A DNA stretch of 16,052 nt from Dichloromethanomonas sp964477085 (GCA_964477085.1 CAYZDF010000061.1:1-16052), one strand, 5' to 3'. Positions 1 through 8,180 are shown, counted from the stretch's first letter. Numbers and translations: made by a program. Notes: generated by a model from the sequence alone, not told the origin.

Positions 1-58
1 GACTGACCCGAGCAAAGTTAAGTATATATAAGATATTTAACTAGATAAGTTTTCCCAG

Positions 59-79
59 TGGGAAAGTTGAGTAAATAAA
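59..79 (+). repeat. Left arm of a 21-bp imperfect inverted repeat spanning the window
   Basis: The 14 bases TGGGAAAGTTGAGT at 59-72, then one variable base and AATAAA at 74-79, recur as the reverse complement at 15993-16013 with one mismatch in 21. The left copy also overlaps a local palindrome, TTTCCCA-G-TGGGAAA at 51-65. The pair could be ends of two insertion sequences lying outside the window, ends of a decayed element, or a dispersed repeat. No transposase gene is visible between them. Confidence 0.45.
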
Positions 80-171
80 TTATATGTTACCCGTCAAGTA
101 TATCAATACATTTGAAATCTGATATTCGTGTACCATATTTGATTAAGACTCCTACATATTTACCGATATGC

Positions 172-1080
172 CTATTCCATGACCTCAGGTAATACCCATA
201 TCTCCATGCAGGTTGTATCGGGGTTATGACTGGTATAACGCTCTGCGGCAAAGGGCTTGACATGTAGCTTATAATTGGGGAGCCATGTTTCAAACAAGTA
301 CCTGTGGGCCTTGTATACCGCATCCATAACAAGATGCTCAAAATCTTCCGCCTCGAAGGAGCAGACGATATATTCACCTTTTGGAAATTCCCAAGAAGAA
401 TAACCTTCGGGCGGTTTGTTTGCCATGGCTTCAGCACCTGCAAAATATAGGTAATAGCCTTCTTTTGTCCCGGTATAGGCAACGCCGAGTTCATCGCCGT
501 CGGCTTTTAATTCCGGAATAGTAGATTTGTTTTCGTGGAAAGTATCCCACAATTTTCCGAGTGTGTCTACGCCGGTTTCACCGCTGCCGGGCATCTGGTT
601 AATGGGTTCTTCTGCTGTAATACCGATGAAAAATTGGGGTGTTAAAACTTGCCGTCTTGTAATCTCCAGCACGATCCCATCGGCAATCAAGGGTACATTT
701 TCATCGACCAATGTGTAATTCAAAAGTAGCTGCGGTTTTACAAAGTTATTGAGCCGAACAGGATTGGCCCGATACTCCTCCGGTGTCATTCCAAATGCAT
801 TCTTAAATGTTCGTGCAAGAGTTTCGTGAGAGGAAAATCCAAAATCCAAAGCGATATCCAGAATTCTTTTGCTTCTGTCCAGTAAAGCATCGGATGCTTT
901 TGCAAGACGGCGCAGCTTGACATACTCCATTACAGGCTTTTTAACCAATCGAGCAAATAGCCTCTGATAATAAAACTGCGACAGTGAAGCAAGCTTAGCC
1001 AGGTGTTCAATTTTTATTTCCTCTGAAATATGTTCCTCAATATAGTCCACGGTTATTTGTATTTGTTCCCATGCGTGCAT
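172..1080 (-). CDS. AraC-family transcriptional regulator with GyrI-like effector-binding domain
   Basis: This is a 302-residue two-domain regulator. Residues about 8-108 form an AraC/XylS DNA-binding domain with two helix-turn-helix units. The second carries the family hallmark ILDIALDFGFSSHETLARTF (about 73-92), followed by FGMTPEEYR. Residues about 137-297 resemble the GyrI-like (integron-cassette/Rob C-terminal) effector-binding domain, ending in MEIWVLPE. Domain order, DNA-binding first and ligand-binding second, is that of Rob-like and YdeE/BltR-like regulators that answer hydrophobic or cationic small molecules. The ATG at 1080 has an excellent ribosome site (AAGGAGGTG, 7-base spacer). 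No target gene lies beside it in the same direction, so the regulon is unknown. The family call is firm; the ligand is not predictable. Confidence 0.93.
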   Translation of the reverse strand: MHAWEQIQITVDYIEEHISEEIKIEHLAKLASLSQFYYQRLFARLVKKPVMEYVKLRRLAKASDALLDRSKRILDIALDFGFSSHETLARTFKNAFGMTPEEYRANPVRLNNFVKPQLLLNYTLVDENVPLIADGIVLEITRRQVLTPQFFIGITAEEPINQMPGSGETGVDTLGKLWDTFHENKSTIPELKADGDELGVAYTGTKEGYYLYFAGAEAMANKPPEGYSSWEFPKGEYIVCSFEAEDFEHLVMDAVYKAHRYLFETWLPNYKLHVKPFAAERYTSHNPDTTCMEIWVLPEVME

Positions 1081-1417
1081 ATTTTAGCACCTCCTTGTAA
1101 ACAGGATAGCATGTGAGCAGCAAATTTGGCTTGATCGCCAATGCCCTTATAGAATTTAATTTTCAGAACTTATAATTATAGCTGTTACCAGGTTCTTTGT
1201 TCCATTTGCTTATTATTTGTAAGATCTAACTCCAAAGATTAGTCAATATGCCTTTGAAAAGGGAAGGAGAATAATGAGTAAAACATGGATCTGATCTGAC
1301 TTTTTCTCGATAAAACGGACAGTTTCATGGAATACTGGGTGGTCAACCTAGAAAACAAAAGGTATCCTTCAATACGTTTAAAAAAAAAGTTTGCTGATAA
1401 TAAAATATCTACACACA
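1081..1417. other. Intergenic region between two minus-strand genes
   Basis: This 337-base stretch holds the ribosome site and upstream region of the AraC-type gene. A TATAAT-like box lies on the minus strand near 1170-1180 but has no convincing -35 partner. At 1380-1388 a run of nine A (T on the minus strand) lies just downstream of the secreted-protein gene, preceded only by a weak AT-only stem, so it is at best a poor terminator. On the plus strand, GGAAGGAG at 1262-1269 is followed by ATG and only six codons (MSKTWI), which may be the start of a lost gene. I recognise nothing else. Confidence 0.4.
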
Positions 1418-2623
1418 TTATTCTCCCAGCAATGCATCGGTAATGTCTTTAATTAATTTGCCCTCCAGGTCGCAGATTTTAATCCTTACCTGGTTATACT
1501 CCTGTGTAAAATAAAGAATAAACGGTGTTCTGCCGGAGCCGCCCGAATCTTTTCTGGCAATACGTACCGGGCCAAAAATTTTCTCACCTTCCACGATGGT
1601 TTGCGGCTTGAGGTGATTGCTGCAGACTTTAATTTCTCCCTTATTATTCTGATCATAAACAGTGTAAACCAGGGTGTATTCTTCGTTATAAGTTGTGGAA
1701 TCCAGCGCGGGGACAGCACCAAGAGGATCAGTGTAATACGGGACGGTATCCAGGATGACTACGTTTTTACCTTCAGCGGGATACCTTCTCGCCATAAACA
1801 GATTTAACGATTGCTCCTGGTTACCGGCTTCCGGCTGAGAGGCCTTAAAACCGATAAAGCCATACCCGTCTTCCACGGCCTTAGCATTGATAACATCCTT
1901 GACGACCGGCAGGTTGAACTTCGTGGCGGGGGAACCGTTAAACCCCATACCATAGAGGTTGTAGCGGCCTTGTTCCAGGGAGAGATAGGTCAGTATCCGA
2001 TCCAAGGAGTTGGCGTTAACAATGGCTGAAGGTTTGCGGAAGAAGGTCATCTCATCGGGAGTTTTATTATTGTTCATTATAAAGCCCGAAAAGAAGTCCT
2101 GGGAAAGCGTCTTGGCATAAAGAAGCGGATCGCCGTCCTTGGCATAAAAGAGGGTTCCCTTATAATCCATACTGGTAGCCTGTTCAAAACCCTTGATATC
2201 GATAAATTCCTGACGTGGGTTTAAATTCCCTTTATCGTTCTGTTGGATGTCGATTCTTACGATTCCATGGGCTGAAGCAGTGATAATGCTATCTCCGGCA
2301 AAAAGAATCACATTGTTGAGATTAGGATGAGCAGGATATACACCTATGAGCACGGGTTTGCTGCTGTCAATATTGAAATAATATAAAGATGAGGTGGGTA
2401 GGCCGGTTTTATCATTGACGGTCGCAAACAATAGCGCTTTATCCCCGCTGACAAAATTACTCAGCCACACCATATTCTTGATCTTGCCATACTTAGCGGA
2501 GGAAAGGTCCAGGGTCGGAAACTGGAGATCCGACGGAACCTGGTTGTTGTTTTCCAGGGCATAAGTCGTCAGGGTCAGAAGCAGGAGTAAAACGGTTGCG
2601 ATCAGCATGGAATATTTTTTCAT
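1418..2623 (-). CDS. Secreted protein of unknown function, beta-propeller-like
   Basis: I do not recognise a named family. The protein has 401 residues from the chosen ATG at 2623, which has GGAGG six bases upstream; an ATG ten codons earlier lacks such a site. The N-terminus is a classical Sec signal: lysines at 2-3, a leucine-rich core MLIATVLLLLLTLTTYA and likely cleavage after TYA (about residue 21). There is no lipobox cysteine, so the mature protein should be released or loosely wall-held. The rest alternates short hydrophobic strands with turns (LLFATVNDKTG, SIITASAHGIVRIDI, GTLFYAKDG, FILYFTQEYNQVRI), which suggests a TolB- or YVTN-like beta-propeller; that is inference. It is divergent from the membrane protein at 2741, and the pair may share a function and the 117-base spacer. 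Confidence 0.8.
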   Translation of the reverse strand: MKKYSMLIATVLLLLLTLTTYALENNNQVPSDLQFPTLDLSSAKYGKIKNMVWLSNFVSGDKALLFATVNDKTGLPTSSLYYFNIDSSKPVLIGVYPAHPNLNNVILFAGDSIITASAHGIVRIDIQQNDKGNLNPRQEFIDIKGFEQATSMDYKGTLFYAKDGDPLLYAKTLSQDFFSGFIMNNNKTPDEMTFFRKPSAIVNANSLDRILTYLSLEQGRYNLYGMGFNGSPATKFNLPVVKDVINAKAVEDGYGFIGFKASQPEAGNQEQSLNLFMARRYPAEGKNVVILDTVPYYTDPLGAVPALDSTTYNEEYTLVYTVYDQNNKGEIKVCSNHLKPQTIVEGEKIFGPVRIARKDSGGSGRTPFILYFTQEYNQVRIKICDLEGKLIKDITDALLGE

Positions 2624-2740
2624 TATTGCCTCCGTACAAATGGTATAATTCAATTATAATATAGATTAATGGAAAATTTAGCACAAATAAATTATTTAGT
2701 ACATTTTTAGATCAATACAAAATATTTCCGGAGGTAATGC

Positions 2741-3574
2741 ATGTCCTTACGCCTAAAGTTCAGTGAACAGTTCAAACCGGTGCGTCAGGTTATTGGAATA
2801 ATACTGATCCCCATTATTCTGGATCTGGGGAATTATATGGTGTTTGAGAAGATCTTCCGGACAACCTATCAGCCGGGTGGAAGCGTGGTAACCCTCAAGC
2901 TGGGGTTTATTTCGGCCCCGCCGAGTATTCGTTTTATCCTCGAAGATTTTCCCACGCCTCTGTTTCAGTCCGCTAACGGCGGTATGCAGGGGATTGTCAA
3001 CCAGCTGACCTTATTTAATGTATTACTGCTGATCAGCTTTACCATGATTTTTAGTTTCCTGCACAGTGGCTATCTGGGGGTGTTGTCCGAAGCGGGGCGC
3101 AGGCCTTTGGGCTTTAAAGCCTTTTTCTCGCTTGGCAATCGGTTTTGGTTTAAGTTTTTCGTTCTTCAGATTTTGGGCTTTTTGCCTCTTTATCTGATGC
3201 TTTGTAACCCCGGGCTGATTTACTTCAGCCTGATCAGCCTTATATTTGTTTACGTCAAATATTCTATTGTGGTGGATGAAGGTACACTCCTGGACAATTT
3301 TAAACGGGGAGTAGGCTTCTTCGGTCAAAACATAAGACTGACCATCAAAATGGCCATCTGCTTCGGCCTGATTATCACTTTGCCGGGAATTCTCGTTCAA
3401 CTTCTGGCCAGTCAGGGCAAGAGCGGGATTATCATCGCAATTGTTTTGGTGGCTTATCTGGGTGCGGCGATTAATAAAACCGTACTGGAAGTGTACAGGG
3501 AGCAGAGCCAGGAGAAGCCGGCGATCCCGGAGCAGGAGAACGAAAGTATAGGCAATCTTGATGTCTATGCCTAA
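2741..3574 (+). CDS. Polytopic membrane protein of unknown function
   Basis: This 277-residue integral membrane protein has about six hydrophobic segments: about 16-34, 91-115, 137-157, 159-178, 202-222 and 229-247. A polar stretch of about 55 residues follows the first helix. The C-terminus is hydrophilic and acidic, ending in a glutamate/glutamine-rich tail. The motif VVDEGTLLDNFKRGVGFF (about 177-194) between helices 4 and 5 resembles the loop seen in DUF975 or glycerophosphodiesterase-membrane-domain type proteins, where a short amphipathic segment follows a VxDexxS-like motif. That resemblance is weak. The ATG at 2741 has CGGAGG seven bases upstream. It is divergent from the secreted protein at 1418-2623, which hints at a related envelope role. 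No catalytic motif is visible. Confidence 0.82.
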   Translation: MSLRLKFSEQFKPVRQVIGIILIPIILDLGNYMVFEKIFRTTYQPGGSVVTLKLGFISAPPSIRFILEDFPTPLFQSANGGMQGIVNQLTLFNVLLLISFTMIFSFLHSGYLGVLSEAGRRPLGFKAFFSLGNRFWFKFFVLQILGFLPLYLMLCNPGLIYFSLISLIFVYVKYSIVVDEGTLLDNFKRGVGFFGQNIRLTIKMAICFGLIITLPGILVQLLASQGKSGIIIAIVLVAYLGAAINKTVLEVYREQSQEKPAIPEQENESIGNLDVYA

Positions 3575-3630
3575 TGACCCATAAGCAGCGACTTCAATCC
3601 AGAAGCAAAGTACAGCAAATGATCATAGTT

Positions 3631-3659
3631 TTGAAAGACATCAAATAGTTTGTTATAAT
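3631..3659 (+). promoter_or_regulatory. Sigma-A-type promoter for the PAS-GGDEF-HD-GYP gene
   Basis: TTGAAA at 3631-3636 and TATAAT at 3654-3659 are separated by exactly 17 bases. That matches five of six and six of six consensus positions. Transcription would start near 3666, leaving a leader of about 90 bases before the ATG at 3758. The downstream YjbQ-family gene can be co-transcribed from it. Confidence 0.7.
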
Positions 3660-3757
3660 TAGAATATTGGAATATTATAGGATAATTTTGCTAAAGAATA
3701 CCAGCTTATCTTACGATAAATATATTATTATCATTATTTAAGTGGAGGCTGTGACCT

Positions 3758-5104
3758 ATGAAACCGCAACAAGACCAATATCTATCTATCTTGAATAACC
3801 TGCCGGATGCCTTCGTCTTCCACGAGATTGTCCAGCCTGAAGACTGCAGCCCTCCCGCTTATGTCTTTCTCATGGTGAGCGAGGCTTTTGAAAAGATGAC
3901 AGGGATTCGGAGAGAAGATATTCTCAATAAAGACGTAACAGAGGTTTCTCAGCTTTATAAAGATTTTGCTTTTGACTGGATCGGTACCTACGGCAAAATT
4001 TCTCAGGATGGGGATTATATCCGTTTTGAACAGTATTTTTCCTACCAAAATCTATGGTACGAGGTAACCGCTTGTAATCAAAACAATCGTTACATGCTCA
4101 CCATTTTTCGGGATATTACGTCCGTTAAGAAAGCAGAAGAGGCTGCTGGGGATCCAGAATACCTGTTCTATGACCAACTGACCGGTGCCTATAATCGCAG
4201 ATTTTTGGAGATGGAACTGAAAAGACTAAATACCCCCAGAAATTACCCTATTGCCCTCGCCACGATTACCGTCGGTGACCTTAAACAGATCCATGATGCT
4301 TATGGTTATGGGGAAAGAGATAAACTCTTACAGAAAGTCGCTCTCTTCATCAAAAAAGAATGCCGGGCCGACGACATAATTGCCAGAACCGGTGCTGATG
4401 AATTTATTATTCTGCTACCTAAAACCAGCTCGGATCAAGCTGAAAAAATTGTGGAACGTATCCAGATTCTCATTGACAAAGAAATTGGATATGTTTTTTC
4501 AGAAAATGCGCAGCTTCAGACAAATGACGGCTTTGAACCGGAAAACAACTTGCTGGAAGTCATTCAAAGTATTCTCTACCAAAAAAATAACAGGGAAGAG
4601 AGCGAAGCAAAAAAAGCGGGGTATTTCTGCGTGGCTATCGCTTCGGCACTGAATTTGCCGGAAAGCGGCGCCGAGCTGGAAATGGCAGGATTATTGCGAA
4701 ATATCGGCTATATCAGCATTAATGATAGAATTCTAAACAAGCCTTCTCCGCTTACCCCCGCTGAATGGGAAGAGATCCGTTGCCATCCGGAAATCGGCTT
4801 CAGAATTTTAAGAGTCTTAAGCGGATATGCCGATCTGGCCGAATATGTCAGGGACCATCATGAACGCTGGGATGGAGAGGGCTATCCTCGCGGACTGAAA
4901 GGCGAAGAAATTCCTTTACCGGCCAGAATTATTGCAGTTGTCGACGCATATATCGCCATGACAAGCGACCGTCCCTACCGGAAAGCCCGGAATCAAGACG
5001 CGGCAGTTGAAGAAATAGCCGGAAAGGCAGGGACTCAATTTGATGAACATGTAGCCAAGGTCTTTGTGCAAAAGGTCTTAGGAAAAGAATGGCCGCGAAC
5101 CTGA
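3758..5104 (+). CDS. PAS-GGDEF-HD-GYP protein with both c-di-GMP domains degenerate
   Basis: This 448-residue cytoplasmic protein has a PAS sensor (about 8-126), a GGDEF-type cyclase domain (about 134-245) and an HD-GYP domain (about 280-440). In the GGDEF domain the usual GGDEF loop reads GADEF (212-216), and the segment that normally supplies the metal aspartate and the IND motif reads TVGDLKQIHD (171-180), with the metal Asp replaced by Thr171. In the HD-GYP domain the expected HDIGK reads RNIGY (314-318), and no histidine is seen where the first ligand is expected. Later motifs survive: HP (343-344), HH (367-368), DGEGYPRG, and VDAY, with DAYDAM changed to DAYIAM. Both activities are therefore probably lost, while c-di-GMP or GTP binding and PAS signalling may remain. 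The ATG at 3758 has GTGGAGG nine bases upstream. The YjbQ-family gene follows after 59 bases. Confidence 0.93.
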   Translation: MKPQQDQYLSILNNLPDAFVFHEIVQPEDCSPPAYVFLMVSEAFEKMTGIRREDILNKDVTEVSQLYKDFAFDWIGTYGKISQDGDYIRFEQYFSYQNLWYEVTACNQNNRYMLTIFRDITSVKKAEEAAGDPEYLFYDQLTGAYNRRFLEMELKRLNTPRNYPIALATITVGDLKQIHDAYGYGERDKLLQKVALFIKKECRADDIIARTGADEFIILLPKTSSDQAEKIVERIQILIDKEIGYVFSENAQLQTNDGFEPENNLLEVIQSILYQKNNREESEAKKAGYFCVAIASALNLPESGAELEMAGLLRNIGYISINDRILNKPSPLTPAEWEEIRCHPEIGFRILRVLSGYADLAEYVRDHHERWDGEGYPRGLKGEEIPLPARIIAVVDAYIAMTSDRPYRKARNQDAAVEEIAGKAGTQFDEHVAKVFVQKVLGKEWPRT

Positions 5105-5163
5105 TTGAGTTTACGTGGAGCTTAGAAAGCAAAGCAGAATCTGGTGAGGAGGCTTCGCTTCAT

Positions 5164-5580
5164 ATGAAACATTACCGTAAAGAACTTTTGTTTGACACAA
5201 AAAAAAGGCGGGAATTCATCAATATTACGCCACTAATAGAAAAATGCCTGATGGAAAGCGGCATCCGGGAAGGGTTGCTGCTTTGCAATACTATGCATAT
5301 CACAGCGAGCGTTTTCATTAATGATGATGAAGGCGGGCTGCACCAAGACTTCGAAACCTGGCTGGAAGGACTAGCCCCCGAGAAGCCGTATGATCGCTAC
5401 CGGCATAACGGGTATGAAGACAATGCCGATGCGCATCTGAAACGCACCGTCATGGGCAGGGAAGTGGTAGTTGCTATTACAGAAGGCAAGCTGGACTTCG
5501 GCCCGTGGGAGCAGATTTTTTATGGAGAATTTGACGGCGGACGCCGTAAACGGGTACTGGTTAAAATCATAGGGGAATAA
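5164..5580 (+). CDS. YjbQ/UPF0047 family protein (secondary thiamine-phosphate synthase type)
   Basis: This is a member of the YjbQ (UPF0047) family, a small trimeric fold. The E. coli member is reported to have weak thiamine-phosphate synthase activity, and the physiological role is unsettled. Conserved pieces are the MHITASVFIND strand with His45, LHQDFETWLEGLAP, YRHNGYEDNADAHLK with His81 and His91, the GKLDFGPWEQIFYGEFD segment, and the typical VKIIGE terminus. From the ATG at 5164 it has 138 residues, the normal family size. That start is preceded by GAGGAGG about 11 bases upstream. An upstream in-frame ATG at 5089 would add 25 unmatched residues and overlap the previous gene, so I reject it. 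It lies in the transcription unit started at 3631 and is closed by the hairpin at 5606. Confidence 0.9.
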   Translation: MKHYRKELLFDTKKRREFINITPLIEKCLMESGIREGLLLCNTMHITASVFINDDEGGLHQDFETWLEGLAPEKPYDRYRHNGYEDNADAHLKRTVMGREVVVAITEGKLDFGPWEQIFYGEFDGGRRKRVLVKIIGE

Positions 5581-5605
5581 TCGAATTCTAAAATTATCTG
5601 ATGAT

Positions 5606-5639
5606 AGTATAGTGGCGGTCATTTGACTGCCACTATACT
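5606..5639 (+). terminator. Strong hairpin after the YjbQ-family gene
   Basis: AGTATAGTGGCGGTC (5606-5620) and GACTGCCACTATACT (5625-5639) form a 15-bp stem with one G-U pair and an ATTT loop, 25 bases after the stop codon. The tail is only modestly T-rich (TTTGTCTCT), so termination may be partial or the stem may act mainly as a 3-prime end stabiliser. Confidence 0.65.
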
Positions 5640-5821
5640 TTGTCTCTGCCAGGGGGGGCCTCTTTAATAACTTAATATTTACAGTAAGTTTATCTGGCGC
5701 TAACAGTGTTAAAGAGGAAATCATTGCGGTGTATAGAAACTATGGATATCCGAAAATAGAGTTTTCGGATTTGAATCAGATGAATTCGGAAAAGCCAATA
5801 TGTATGATGGGGGAAATTACG

Positions 5822-6292
5822 ATGAAAGGTAAAACGGTAAATCATTCTCAGGTTATGATTTCAAATGTCATGCTGCCACAACATGCCAATCAATCTGGTA
5901 ACGTTCATGGCGGCGAAATTATGAAAATGATGGATAGCACCGCAGGAGTTGTAGCCCGGCGACATTCTCGCTCCAATGTCGTTACTGCAAGAGTAGACGA
6001 GTTGCAATTCCATCTGCCTGTGCACATTGGCAACGTTGTAACTTGTCATGGGAAGTTGACATTTGTGGGTAAAAGTTCAATGGAAATCTCAGTTACAGTT
6101 ACAGTTGAAGATGTAAGGACAGAAGAACCTGCCCAAAAAGCATTATCTGCCTACTTTACTTTTGTTGCCTTAGATGATACGGGAAAATCTCAGCAAGTGC
6201 CCCCTCTGGTTCTAGAAAGCGAAGAAGAACGAGATTTATATGAGCAAGGCCGACAACGTTATCTGGCCTATAAACAACGGGCGAAATTATAA
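5822..6292 (+). CDS. Acyl-CoA thioesterase, hotdog fold (YciA/YkhA-like)
   Basis: It is predicted to hydrolyse acyl-CoA to free acid and CoA in the cytoplasm. From the ATG at 5822 the protein has 156 residues, the usual length for this single-hotdog family, which typically assembles as a hexamer. Recognisable features are LPQHANQSGNVHGGEIMKMMD (about 18-38), with the family's conserved Asn and the putative catalytic Asp38, SNVVTARVDELQFHLPVHIG (about 51-70) and the VGKSSMEISVTV strand (about 82-93). The start at 5822 has GGGGGA seven bases upstream. An in-frame GTG at 5729 with its own AGAGGA site would add 31 residues that match nothing in the family; it remains possible but less likely. The gene stands alone, with a hairpin before it and its own terminator after it. 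Confidence 0.9.
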   Translation: MKGKTVNHSQVMISNVMLPQHANQSGNVHGGEIMKMMDSTAGVVARRHSRSNVVTARVDELQFHLPVHIGNVVTCHGKLTFVGKSSMEISVTVTVEDVRTEEPAQKALSAYFTFVALDDTGKSQQVPPLVLESEEERDLYEQGRQRYLAYKQRAKL

Positions 6293-6344
6293 CACACAAT
6301 AACAGCTCATTGACACTAAGGATCTTTATCTTGCACAAATCTGC

Positions 6345-6379
6345 TAGGGTGCCTCGACGGCATCCTATTGTTTGTTTTA
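6345..6379 (+). terminator. Rho-independent terminator of the thioesterase gene
   Basis: TAGGGTGCC (6345-6353) and GGCATCCTA (6359-6367) form a 9-bp GC-rich stem with one G-U pair and a five-base loop. It is followed directly by TTGTTTGTTTTA. It sits 52 bases after the stop codon. Confidence 0.75.
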
Positions 6380-6411
6380 TGCCCCATCATTCTACGACGG
6401 CTGCGTTAGGG

Positions 6412-6699
6412 TTAAATTGAATTGAATATTTGTAACGACGGCAAATGAATGGCCATTGCGTCAAAATCACGATCTTCATGAAGTAAGGTGAGATTGTGTT
6501 CAATAACAGTAAGTGCTATCGACGTATCAATCGTACTGCGAGGTGTTACGCCATTGCTCCTAGCCTTATAATCATACCCATCGTCAAACAGGATCTTTCC
6601 TTGTAATTCCCTCAGGTCACGACGATTGCGATTATTTACGAACTCAAGGAGTGCCTGACGGATCACTTCCTTCTTTGTTTTAAGGCCAGACAGTTTCAA
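6412..6699 (-). pseudogene. VapBC toxin-antitoxin remnant: VapB antitoxin fused to the VapC C-terminus
   Basis: The 95-residue reading frame begins with a VapB-type antitoxin segment (about 1-49): LKLSGLKTKKEVIRQALLEF, then RRDLRELQGKILFDDGYDY, typical of VapB proteins that pair with a PIN toxin. It then passes without a stop into the C-terminal part of a VapC PIN ribonuclease (about 50-95): TPRSTIDTSIALTVIEHNLTLL, then HEDRDFDAMA. The N-terminal DxS aspartate and central glutamate of the PIN active site are missing, so it cannot be an active toxin. The VapB N-terminus is also damaged. In-frame codons before the TTG at 6699 read LVIKLIEEA, which continues the VapB match, but no ATG or GTG follows upstream. 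I infer an in-frame deletion that removed the vapB end and most of vapC. Confidence 0.8.
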
Positions 6700-6924
6700 T
6701 GCTTCTTCAATCAGTTTAATAACAAGGGTAAAACAAATTATGTCAATTAAAAAATTTAGCAGAAGTGTAAGAAAAAGTTTATGTTAAGTGTCTATATATT
6801 TAAAGAGGAAAATTAAAGATAGAGGCGAAACCTTAAAAAGATTTTATAATTAACCATTTGTTACTATGCGAGGAGACCGCAATCCGAAAACATATTTGGA
6901 GAGTTTTTAAGAGGTGATGGTTTG

Positions 6925-8130
6925 ATGACCAAAAAGATTATTATGGCTTTGGCAATAATTTTATTACTTTCAGTCAGTCAATTAACTGGATGCAGTCAGG
7001 AAAAAACCAGTGCAGGGCAAATTGCGCCCTTTGCAAGGGAGAAGATCAAAGTTGTCTCTATCAACAGCGGTAATTCGGTTACCAAGAGTACTACCGACCA
7101 GAAGCTGATTAATGCCCTTATCGATGAACTGGAACACATTCAGTTCAGCAGGATGAATACGAAGCAGGAGGCGGAAGTACTGGATCAGGGCCGGGCTTTT
7201 TCTCTCGAATCCACATTGACGGTTCACCTTATGGAGAATGAGCTGGGGCCTTTTAAGGCGACGATTATCATGCCGTCGCAAGAGGTGCTGCTCCTGGCCG
7301 AGAGTGAAACCATGGAGAAATCTCGAACTATACTGTATCGCAATCAAACCGATGAAGGTTCTTTAAATGCCGTAAAACAAATCTACATACTGGCTTCAAA
7401 AGCATTGGAAGAAGTAAAGTTATCATTATATAACTGGAAATATAATTACCAGTGGGACTTTTATACCCATCAAATCCGGAACGGGGAAACGGAGATTACC
7501 CCTGTCACCAAGATTTTCATCCATGACTATTTTTCTAGGAAAGGTATGGAACTCCGGTTGTTGCCTGATTTTTCGCCGGGCGGGACTCCGGAATGGGGTG
7601 AACTATCCGACTTCATTATTGCTAATACCCATAATGACTGGGCGGACGAATTTATGACCGAAAAAGAATTTAATGCGGTTATCGGGAAATACTTCGACAA
7701 TATCACGCTCGCTCCCAAACCAACGATCGGACTGACTTATGAAGACGGAAAATATACTCCCGCAGGCGGGTTTAGTTTTCACGGCAGCTTTCTCTATGAA
7801 CTAACCGGTCTGGAAAAAGGAAAGACAGGGGACGGACGGGATAAATGGAAAGCGAATATCAAAGGATATTATTTTCATGAACTCGACGGCAGCTCCGAAG
7901 CGGATGAACATCAATCGAAAAATGCCAGGGTTGTCTGGAAGGAAATGAAAAAGGAAGAGAATCGGAGCTTTAATTTCTGGGAAGTCCGAGACCGGCTGGT
8001 CATGAATGATCCGAGTTCCAAACTGGACCTCGGCTGCGAATGGACAATTGAGTTCACCGTTAATGACCCTATGGATGATCTTTACTTTACCTACCTTTCT
8101 TGTGAGAGCAAGTGGCAGATAACAAACTGA
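6925..8130 (+). CDS. Lipoprotein of unknown function
   Basis: This 401-residue protein has a clear lipoprotein signal: MTKKIIMALAIILLLSVSQL followed by the lipobox LTGC with Cys23 as the lipidated residue, so the mature protein should sit on the outer face of the membrane. I recognise no family for the remainder. It has a mixed polar sequence with many Lys, Glu and Asp, a tryptophan-rich segment around YNWKYNYQWDFY (about 170-182) and a C-terminal half rich in short strands. The start is the ATG at 6925, eight bases after GAGGTG. The TTG immediately before it is less likely. It appears to head a unit with the membrane proteins at 8246 and 8874, and no terminator is seen between them. Confidence 0.85.
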   Translation: MTKKIIMALAIILLLSVSQLTGCSQEKTSAGQIAPFAREKIKVVSINSGNSVTKSTTDQKLINALIDELEHIQFSRMNTKQEAEVLDQGRAFSLESTLTVHLMENELGPFKATIIMPSQEVLLLAESETMEKSRTILYRNQTDEGSLNAVKQIYILASKALEEVKLSLYNWKYNYQWDFYTHQIRNGETEITPVTKIFIHDYFSRKGMELRLLPDFSPGGTPEWGELSDFIIANTHNDWADEFMTEKEFNAVIGKYFDNITLAPKPTIGLTYEDGKYTPAGGFSFHGSFLYELTGLEKGKTGDGRDKWKANIKGYYFHELDGSSEADEHQSKNARVVWKEMKKEENRSFNFWEVRDRLVMNDPSSKLDLGCEWTIEFTVNDPMDDLYFTYLSCESKWQITN

Positions 8131-8180
8131 AGACCGTATCAGATCGATGAAAACATCTTTGAGAAATGGAGTGAACCCAC

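Noticed and set aside
1285..1439. Plus-strand frame containing MEYWVVNLENKRYPSIRL in the intergenic region
   Set aside because: It has a stop near its start, no ribosome site, and runs antisense into the end of the secreted-protein gene. No family is recognised.
3023..3400. 125-codon minus-strand frame inside the membrane protein gene
   Set aside because: It is antisense to a convincing membrane protein with a good ribosome site. Its Gln/Lys-rich composition is typical of the reverse frame of hydrophobic codons.
5651..5660. Run of seven G, possible phase-variable tract
   Set aside because: It lies in non-coding sequence after a terminator-like hairpin and is not placed between promoter elements I can recognise.
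5729..5821. GTG start at 5729 adding 31 residues to the thioesterase
   Set aside because: The extra residues match nothing in the family, and the ATG at 5822 has a well-placed GGGGGA and gives the normal length. It is not fully excluded.
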